Program-made: the position numbers and the translations under genes
In this document: positions 45,839-51,640 of the stretch, piece after piece
Numbering within the stretch: the stretch's first letter is position 1
How the letters are laid out: every line of letters begins with the position of its first letter
From: Mucilaginibacter celer
GTDB taxonomy: Bacteria > Bacteroidota > Bacteroidia > Sphingobacteriales > Sphingobacteriaceae
Assembly: GCF_003576455.2 (NCBI RefSeq)
Contig: NZ_CP032869.1
Coordinates: forward strand, 3,596,001-3,660,000
DNA length: 64,000 nt
Direction of reading: 5' to 3'
Notes under the pieces: generated by a model
The model's database searches: none
Told to the model about the DNA's origin: nothing
What the model saw: only the letters and a program-made list of their open reading frames with translations

Positions 45839-47914
45839 ATGCAAAAATTCCTTAATCGTTTTATAATTGCTGTGCAGTTGTCCGGCCTGGTTTGCGTTTG
45901 CCGGCCGGCAATTGCCTCAAGCTCTACCGCCGATAGTACCCGGCATCTCGGTCCGGAAACTATATTTTTACCCTACAGCAAAACCGGCACCATCCTTTAC
46001 AATCAAAAAACCAAAACTTTTGGGATTGATGAAGACAGCAAACCTGTACTGGAAAATTGTTTTTCGAGGGTTAAAATCGATGGCAAATACATCACATCAA
46101 AACAATACCAACATATCACTACCCATAAAACCGTTGCTACAGATGCTTTTGGCAAAAGTGTAAAAGATGAGTTTACGCTTACCGGTAAAAATCTGCCCAC
46201 CATGGTACAGGTATTTAACAGTTACCTTTCGGGCGGCAAAAGCTTTTTTACCATCGAAGTTTACATCAAGGGGAAAAACCTAAAAACCAACTACATTGAA
46301 CCTGTCGCCGGCGATATGAAGAAATTTAACGGCGATACCCGCTCGCTTTTCGTGCCTTTTGATAACGACACTTTTATCAGTTACGATTCAAAAGCCTTCA
46401 AAGCACCACTTACCAATACCAGCGCCGAGGTAGGAGTTGTTTTTGATAACGATAGCCGCAATGGGGTAGTATTTGGCTCGGTTGAACACGAAACCTGGAA
46501 AACCGGCGTGCGCACCATAGCCAAAAAAGATAGCGCTGATACTTTTGAGGTTTGGGGTGGTTATACGGAAGAAGCCGTAAATCGTGATAAAATTGCTCAT
46601 GGCGAGATTAGCGGAGATGTTATTAAATCTCCTAAAATATTTGTAGGCCGCTTTGACGATTGGCGTACCGGACTGGAAGAATTTGGCAAGGCCAACCGCA
46701 TTGCCGAACCGCCTTATATTTTTAACTGGACAAAGCCAACCCCAATTGGCTGGAACAGCTGGGGCGTAATGCAGGAAAAACTGAGCTATGATAAAGCCAT
46801 TAAAGTGGCCGATTTTTTTGCCGATAGCATCCCTGCCTTCCGCAATGGCAATACGGCTTTTATTGATCTGGATTCGTTTTGGGATAATATGATTAAAGGC
46901 GGATGGGAAGGCGATTTCGGTCAGCTGAAAGCCTTTGCCGATTATTGCAAAAGCAAAGGCCTGCAACCCGGCGTTTATTGGGCACCATTTACCGATTGGG
47001 GATGGAAAGGCGGTCCCGACCGTAAGGTGCTGGGCAGCAACTACACCTACGGCGAAACCTGGACTAAAGTAGGCGATGGCTATCACGACATTGACGGTGC
47101 ACGCGCCACAGATCCCACTCATCCCGGTACCCTGCAACATATTGACTATGTGATAGGCAAATTAAAAGCCTGCGGTTTTAAAATGATCAAGATCGATTTT
47201 TTGGGCCATGCTGCGGCTGAGTCGAGCCATTTTTACGATCCTAAAATTACAACCGGTATGCAGGCTTATAAAAAGGGGATGGAACACCTGATAGATGAGT
47301 TAGATGGGCAAATGCTGGTTTACGCCGCCATCTCTCCCAGCCTGGCAACCGGCCGTTACGCGCACATGCGCCGTATTGCCTGCGATGCCTTTAAAACCAT
47401 TAAGGATACCCGCTATACACTCAACAGCGTAAACTACGGCTGGTGGCAAACTTACCTGTACAACTACATTGATGCCGACCATGTTGTGCTCAATACCGAA
47501 AGCGAAGGTGCTAACCGCGCCCGGATGCTCTCAGCGGTGGTTACAGGTACGTTCATCACCGGCGATGATTTTTCGACCCATGGCCAATGGAGCGACAGGG
47601 CTAAAGCCATGTATCAAAACCCCGAAATTTTGAAGATAGTTGCAAACGGCAAAGCTTTCAGACCGGTTGAAGGCAATACCGGTACCGAAACCACCGAACA
47701 GTTTGTTACTAAAATAGGCAATACAACCTACCTGGCTTTGTTTAACTATGGCACAGAGGCTAAAACATTCACGATAGATGCGAAACGTACCGGCCTCGAT
47801 CCGGCAAAGCGTTATAAAGGCTCGTCGTTATTACAGAGATCCGGCAAAAGCTATGATAGTTTTGTAGTTGCAGCAGGCGATGCCGATTTGTATAAGCTTG
47901 AAGAAGGCAGGTGA
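45839..47914 (+). CDS. Alpha-galactosidase-like glycoside hydrolase (clan GH-D, GH27/GH36-type)
   Basis: 691 aa from the ATG at 45839; an upstream in-frame TTG at 45815 lies inside the -7 box, so the ATG is preferred. Signal peptide (IIAVQLSGLVCVCRPAIA). The N-terminal beta-sandwich (about 45-270) is followed by a TIM barrel starting PTPIGWNSWG (GWNSW motif of GH27/36), then NTAFIDLDSFWDNM, LQPGVYWAPFTDWGWKGG, and CGFKMIKIDFLGH, whose Asp in KID is the expected nucleophile. Later YGWWQTYLYNYIDADHV and TGTFITGDDFS fit the barrel end, where the acid/base Asp should lie; a C-terminal beta domain closes the protein. Likely removes terminal alpha-galactose or a related sugar. The exact GH family is unsettled. 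Confidence 0.78.
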   Translation: MQKFLNRFIIAVQLSGLVCVCRPAIASSSTADSTRHLGPETIFLPYSKTGTILYNQKTKTFGIDEDSKPVLENCFSRVKIDGKYITSKQYQHITTHKTVATDAFGKSVKDEFTLTGKNLPTMVQVFNSYLSGGKSFFTIEVYIKGKNLKTNYIEPVAGDMKKFNGDTRSLFVPFDNDTFISYDSKAFKAPLTNTSAEVGVVFDNDSRNGVVFGSVEHETWKTGVRTIAKKDSADTFEVWGGYTEEAVNRDKIAHGEISGDVIKSPKIFVGRFDDWRTGLEEFGKANRIAEPPYIFNWTKPTPIGWNSWGVMQEKLSYDKAIKVADFFADSIPAFRNGNTAFIDLDSFWDNMIKGGWEGDFGQLKAFADYCKSKGLQPGVYWAPFTDWGWKGGPDRKVLGSNYTYGETWTKVGDGYHDIDGARATDPTHPGTLQHIDYVIGKLKACGFKMIKIDFLGHAAAESSHFYDPKITTGMQAYKKGMEHLIDELDGQMLVYAAISPSLATGRYAHMRRIACDAFKTIKDTRYTLNSVNYGWWQTYLYNYIDADHVVLNTESEGANRARMLSAVVTGTFITGDDFSTHGQWSDRAKAMYQNPEILKIVANGKAFRPVEGNTGTETTEQFVTKIGNTTYLALFNYGTEAKTFTIDAKRTGLDPAKRYKGSSLLQRSGKSYDSFVVAAGDADLYKLEEGR

Positions 47915-47916
47915 TT

Positions 47917-47976
47917 AAAAGGCAAAGGCACCGGTAACAGATTTTTCCCCTTGCTTTAGTTACCGGATGCCTTTTA
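47917..47976 (+). terminator. Hairpin after the alpha-galactosidase-like gene
   Basis: Stem AAAAGGCA...CCGGTAAC (47917-47938) pairs with GTTACCGG.TGCCTTTT (47959-47975) with a few bulged bases. It begins 3 bases after the stop codon and marks the end of the PUL. There is no long T-run after it, so efficiency is uncertain. Confidence 0.55.
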
Positions 47977-47999
47977 GGGTGGATGAAACCCGTATCGTT

Positions 48000-48176
48000 T
48001 TAACTATTGAGTTTAGCACATTTAGTCCGTTTGGCAGCAAGCGGGCATTTTGATTTTTTAGCGTTAGCGCAATATTTTTTTGAATGAAGTTTTGAAACAG
48101 CAAGGTTCATTTTTTCAACCTGTAATGAGTTAAAATATAATCCACCTGTTACTGCCAGCAGCGTAAAAAATTTCAT
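48000..48176 (-). CDS. Small Lys/Cys-rich protein with signal-like N-terminus (hypothetical)
   Basis: 58 aa, ATG at 48176, TAA at 48000-48002. The N-terminus MKFFTLLAVTGGLYFNS is signal-peptide-like. The rest is very basic with three Cys in KKYCANAKKSKC and KRTKCAKLN. No homolog is recognised. No clear promoter was found. The ORF lies alone in the 923-bp gap between the PUL and the AraC gene. It may be a small exported or membrane-associated cationic peptide, or a chance frame. Confidence 0.4.
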   Translation of the reverse strand: MKFFTLLAVTGGLYFNSLQVEKMNLAVSKLHSKKYCANAKKSKCPLAAKRTKCAKLNS

Positions 48177-48332
48177 AGTTGTAGGTTTTAAATAACAAGA
48201 CGGCTTTTTTTTGCAAATGTTACAGCAGATTTTGAAATGTTGATTTTCGCATATTTCCAGGCACGCATCTCATTAAAATACAAGCCATTACTCATCATTC
48301 GCTTATCACAACAATTCTCCTACATTTAAAAA

Positions 48333-48656
48333 CCTTTGCGGCTTAGCTTTCTTTGCGCGCTTAAAACTAAGAGATTAGTGATTGGGGAACAGAGATTAGT
48401 CCCTTGCGTCTCAGCATCTTTGCGTTCTTAAAAATCGCTAACAGGCAGCTATCTAACACACAGCAGAAAACTTTCGCCTTAGCGACTTTGCGAGCTTAAA
48501 GCTAAGAGATTAGTGAACGGAGAACAGAGATTAGTCCTTTGCGTCTCAGCATCTTTGCGTTCTTAAAAATCGCTAACATGCAGCTATCAAACATACAACA
48601 GAAAACTTTGCGCCATAGCGACTTTGCGAGCTTAAAACTAAGAGATTAGTCCTTTG
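48333..48656. repeat. Tandem 135-136-bp intergenic repeat (about 2.4 copies)
   Basis: The landmark ctaagagattagt recurs at 48367, 48502 and 48638 (spacings 135 and 136). Units contain gcgtctcagcatctttgcgt and ttcttaaaaatcgctaac. Identity between units is high apart from small indels. The third unit is truncated. No ORF runs through it. Not CRISPR: units are contiguous with no unique spacers. Confidence 0.85.
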
Positions 48657-48680
48657 CGTATTGGCTACCTTCCAAAAAAC

Positions 48681-48713
48681 AAAAAGTCAGTAACCTCGCG
48701 TAACTGACTTTTT
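48681..48713. terminator. Bidirectional terminator hairpin
   Basis: Perfect 11-bp stem AAAAAGTCAGT (48681-48691) with ACTGACTTTTT (48703-48713) around an 11-base loop. The A- and T-tracts sit in the stem, so it can act in both directions. It ends the AraC transcript (stop at 48838) and closes the PUL side. Confidence 0.8.
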
Positions 48714-48837
48714 AATTAACTATTAACTGACCAAATATCCTTAACAAAAAAACTACTTGGTAATACAAACATAAGGGCTTATTAAGTGGCTACATGTGTG
48801 AAAAACACCCATCTTAAAAGCCGGGATTAAATTCATA

Positions 48838-49704
48838 TCATGCTGATTGTCTGTACTTTAAAGGCGTGATATTATAATGCGTACGGAACAGGCGAATGAA
48901 CGAGCTCGGGCATTCAAAACCAACCATACTAACTACCTCATTAACAGGATAACGGGTATCTTTAAGCAACAGCAATGAGCGTTTTAAACGCAGCTGAATT
49001 AAAAACTGGTGAGGCGTTAAACCAAAAGCCTGTTTAAACGTACGCAACAGGTGGTTAACCGAAAGGCAGGCATGCTCGGCCAGGTCCTCGAGGTTAACGT
49101 TCTGATTATAATTGCTGTACATGTATTCTTTGGCGAGGTTAAGCCTCCTGATGATCTCGATTTTAGTACCCTGGTTTAAAAATTCCAGCTTGTCGGCTTT
49201 TTTATAAACCTCATCATTATATATATTAAAATAGTTGATGAGTGTGTGGTGCAAGTATTCGTTAATCAGCATTTCATCCTGCATACCATCATCAAGATGT
49301 TGTTTAAGGTGAAATACATTGTACCTGATATCACCGGCAAAAGGGTAAATGGTTTCGCTGAATTCGGGCTGCGCTTTGATGCTTTCGTTACCCTGATCCA
49401 ACAGCTTGCCATCGCCAAAAGTCCAGCACTCTTTAAAATCCTGCAGAAACTGCTGATCGAAATTGATGGCAAATGATTGTACAGGATCGCCGGCATCAGT
49501 TTCGGTTGAATATTTTGTACCCCGGTTAAGGATCAAAAACGAATCGGGGTAAATGGATAAATGCCTGCGGCCGATATCATAACGTTCATTTCCGCTTAAA
49601 ACAAAGCGCAGGCTCAGGTCTGAAGTATATTGCACACCCTGTCCCTGGCCGCCGGTGCGGCTCACTATCTTGTTGTTGTTGCGTAATACTTTTGAATAAT
49701 CCAT
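48838..49704 (-). CDS. AraC family transcriptional regulator
   Basis: 288 aa. The N-terminal sensing part (about 20-110) has a cupin-like pattern (SLRFVLSGNERYDIGRRHLS, SFLILNRGTKYSTE). The C-terminal AraC domain is at about 190-286: VNLEDLAEHACLSVNHLLRT, LTPHQFLIQLRLKRSLLLL, VNEVVSMVGFECPSSFIRLF, ITPLKYRQ. It lies 15 bp downstream of a VOC-family gene and shares its operon, so the inducer may be a small molecule related to the VOC protein rather than the PUL glycan. Control of the nearby PUL is possible but the gene is not divergent from it. Confidence 0.88.
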   Translation of the reverse strand: MDYSKVLRNNNKIVSRTGGQGQGVQYTSDLSLRFVLSGNERYDIGRRHLSIYPDSFLILNRGTKYSTETDAGDPVQSFAINFDQQFLQDFKECWTFGDGKLLDQGNESIKAQPEFSETIYPFAGDIRYNVFHLKQHLDDGMQDEMLINEYLHHTLINYFNIYNDEVYKKADKLEFLNQGTKIEIIRRLNLAKEYMYSNYNQNVNLEDLAEHACLSVNHLLRTFKQAFGLTPHQFLIQLRLKRSLLLLKDTRYPVNEVVSMVGFECPSSFIRLFRTHYNITPLKYRQSA

Positions 49705-49719
49705 TGTGATATGATTTTA

Positions 49720-50082
49720 TTATTCGTTATAATTTCTTTCTTCCAGTAACATAAACCTGTTTCCCGCCGGGTCCATAAATTCGGCAACTAAACCTGCCGG
49801 TAAGTAGGCAGGCGACTTACAGAAAAACACCCCTGCTGTTTTAAGCAAATGATAATCATTCAGGCAATCGGTAGTGTTGATGATTACATTACTCTTATCA
49901 CTGTTGCTATCGTTATTAGTTACAAGCAAGGCAACATTTAATTTATCCGACCGGATCACTGTGCTTTCTCTCCCCTCATGAAACGTCATGGTACCGGTTA
50001 CCTTAAAACCCAATTTTTGCGTGTAAAAATTAAGTTGACTATCAAAGTCGGCTGTATAAACCGGTATATATTTCAATTTCAT
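49720..50082 (-). CDS. VOC (glyoxalase/bleomycin-resistance-like) family protein
   Basis: 120 aa, a single two-module VOC fold: LKYIPVYTADFDSQLNFYTQKLGFKV (start of the first beta-alpha-beta-beta-beta module) and AGLVAEFMDPAGNRFMLLEE at the end, where the last Glu is the usual metal ligand; His may come from MTFHEG. VOC proteins include glyoxalases, dioxygenases and drug-binding proteins. No substrate can be named. First gene of the pair with the AraC regulator. Confidence 0.85.
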   Translation of the reverse strand: MKLKYIPVYTADFDSQLNFYTQKLGFKVTGTMTFHEGRESTVIRSDKLNVALLVTNNDSNSDKSNVIINTTDCLNDYHLLKTAGVFFCKSPAYLPAGLVAEFMDPAGNRFMLLEERNYNE

Positions 50083-50084
50083 TG

Positions 50085-50160
50085 GGCAAATAGTTTTAAC
50101 AGAAACCAGGCACTAAATCGGGCAAATCAGCCTTTGGGCAAAACAACCTTTGGGATAATT
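50085..50160 (-). promoter_or_regulatory. Short direct repeats upstream of the VOC-AraC operon
   Basis: Within 75 bases before the VOC start, GGGCAAA occurs three times (near 50085, 50119 and 50137) and CCTTTGGG twice (near 50131 and 50147). Such clusters often are regulator-binding sites; autoregulation by the AraC protein is one possibility. No proof. Confidence 0.35.
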
Positions 50161-50229
50161 TTCTTTTGACGGGTTATAGTAGCCGGTCAGTTAAAACTAC
50201 TTTACACTATCAAAGGTAGGGTAAGCGCA

Positions 50230-50420
50230 GGGGGATAGTATCCCCCTGTTTGGGGGATTTGTGAATTAATATGGGGGATAAGAATTTTTGGGTGCTCTGC
50301 AATTACAGGATAGATCATATATCTCATAGTGATATATTTATAAAGCAAGGCAAGGAATAAAAAGCACTACGTTACCTCAGAAAAGGGAATAGCATCTCCC
50401 TGTTTGGGATTGGTGATTTA
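50230..50420. repeat. Diverged direct duplication with hairpin, non-coding
   Basis: GGGGGATAGTATCCCCCTGT at 50230-50249, followed by TTGGGGGATTTGTGA, is repeated in diverged form at 50385-50420 (gggaatagcatctccctgtt, then tgggattggtgattta). The first copy is a perfect 17-base palindrome. It lies in the 929-bp gap 50083-51011. Confidence 0.55.
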
Positions 50421-50436
50421 CTGGTTTTGAAATGAA

Positions 50437-50489
50437 CCGGAGTTGCAAACTCCGGGCATAGTTGTTCGTAGACAGAGTCTACGAACAAC
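50437..50489. repeat. Two adjacent perfect small palindromes
   Basis: CCGGAGTT-gca-AACTCCGG at 50437-50455 and GTTGTTCGTAGAC-aga-GTCTACGAACAAC at 50461-50489 (13-bp arms, 3-base loop). They are intergenic REP-like elements rather than terminators, as no T-run follows. Confidence 0.8.
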
Positions 50490-50606
50490 GGGGGCATAGC
50501 CTTCGCAGACAAAGTCAAGAACAGCAGGAGTATATTCGTCAGTAGAGTGGAAAATCGCTTTTAGACCACGAGGCACCTACGGAGCCCAAAAGCGCATTCA
50601 ATTTTT

Positions 50607-50678
50607 CTATAAACACGCTACCCCTCCGGGGTGGTCAAAGTTAAGTCTTATAAATCCGTCGGAGTATCGTGTTTATAG
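50607..50678. repeat. Inverted repeat with nested GC palindrome
   Basis: Arms ctataaacacg (50607-50617) and cgtgtttatag (50668-50678) enclose ACCCCtccGGGGT. It resembles other intergenic mobile-like repeats of Bacteroidota. No protein is encoded in it. Confidence 0.7.
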
Positions 50679-50776
50679 TCAAATTACTAACGGTAATTGG
50701 CTCCATAGGAGCCGCGTGTCGCCTGTTTATTTTAAAGCGATTTCCTGTCTGTAGATGGACAGCAATCGAAAAAAAG

Positions 50777-50784
50777 TATATTTG
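50777..50784 (+). promoter_or_regulatory. Perfect -7 box upstream of a 49-aa ORF
   Basis: TATATTTG matches TAnnTTTG fully. No good -33 TTTG is present at the right spacing. It is 28 bases before the GTG at 50812 and supports transcription of that small ORF. Confidence 0.4.
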
Positions 50785-50811
50785 TAATACACCATTAAAT
50801 GTCCAAAAATC

Positions 50812-50961
50812 GTGTCGGAAGGAAGAGGCAAGAGATCAGTAACCATTACCAATAACCCTATCATCAAAATGATAGAAGATCAGAAGCGTATTGTTAAAGC
50901 GATTAAGAATGGTGAAAATATTTCGACGTTGCGGGGCATAAAAATTGCATCGCCTGTATAA
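50812..50961 (+). CDS. Small 49-aa basic protein (hypothetical)
   Basis: GTG start at 50812, TAA at 50959-50961; there is no in-frame ATG close by. The product reads VSEGRGKRSVTITNNPIIKM then IEDQKRIVKAIKNGENIST and ends LRGIKIASPV. It is basic and amphipathic, with no signal peptide. The -7 box at 50777-50784 supports expression. It looks like a small cytoplasmic protein of unknown role; a chance ORF is not excluded. Confidence 0.42.
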   Translation: MSEGRGKRSVTITNNPIIKMIEDQKRIVKAIKNGENISTLRGIKIASPV

Positions 50962-51011
50962 TTTAGGATAATTGGAGAATAACAACTCAGTTTTTACTTT
51001 AGAAAGATTGC

Positions 51012-51638
51012 CTATATCAACTTATTCTGCCTCGCCAGCTTAATAGCATCGGCCCGGGAGTTAACATCCAGCTTAAGGTAGATATTTTTTATATGGCTCC
51101 TTACCGTCTCCAGGTCAATAAAAAGCTCAGCGGCTATCTGCCCACGGCTTTTGCCCTCACCTATCAGCTCCAGGATCTGCGTTTCGCGCTTTGACAATGG
51201 CGATTCCTGGTTTTTTTGAAAGGAACGGATCACCAGCCGGGCTATATTGATGCTCATTGGTCCGCCGCCGTCGCGCACTTCCTTTATCGATTCGATAATT
51301 TTTGCCGAGGGTGTATTTTTAGTGAGATAACCCGAAGCACCGTTGGCCAGCGCATTAAAGATCTGCTTTTCCGATTCGTAAACTGTCAATATCAGGATAT
51401 AGCAATTGGGCAGCAGTTTTTTTAGTTTCGGGATAGCGTCGATACCGTTTACGCCGGGCAACTCGATATCAAGCAGGATTACATCAGGCTTGTCGGCGGC
51501 TATTTTTTTGGCAGCTTCATCGTATGAGCAATAGGTGCTGATAACATCATAACCATCGGTGGCGCCAATTAAAAAGGCATAGCCATCGCGCAGGGTTTCA
51601 TCATCCTCAATTATACTTACCTTAATGTTACGGGCCAT
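51012..51638 (-). CDS. NarL/LuxR-type response regulator
   Basis: 208 aa. Receiver domain 1-120 with acidic pocket (SIIEDDE), phosphoacceptor Asp 57 in DVILLDIELPG, Thr in ILILTVYESE and Lys in YLTKNTPSAKI. LuxR HTH at about 145-205: LSKRETQILELIGEGKSRGQ, IAAELFIDLETVRSHIKNIY, LKLDVNSRADAI. It is encoded 2 bases after the stop of the sensor kinase gene, its clear partner. Targets are unknown; the PUL is one candidate by proximity only. Confidence 0.93.
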   Translation of the reverse strand: MARNIKVSIIEDDETLRDGYAFLIGATDGYDVISTYCSYDEAAKKIAADKPDVILLDIELPGVNGIDAIPKLKKLLPNCYILILTVYESEKQIFNALANGASGYLTKNTPSAKIIESIKEVRDGGGPMSINIARLVIRSFQKNQESPLSKRETQILELIGEGKSRGQIAAELFIDLETVRSHIKNIYLKLDVNSRADAIKLARQNKLI

Positions 51639-51640
51639 GC

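Noticed and set aside
46388..47140. Minus-strand 250-codon frame
   Set aside because: Antisense shadow of the alpha-galactosidase-like gene, with no recognisable motifs.
48333..48656. Repeats considered as a CRISPR array
   Set aside because: Units are about 135 bp and contiguous with no unique spacers, and no cas genes are present.
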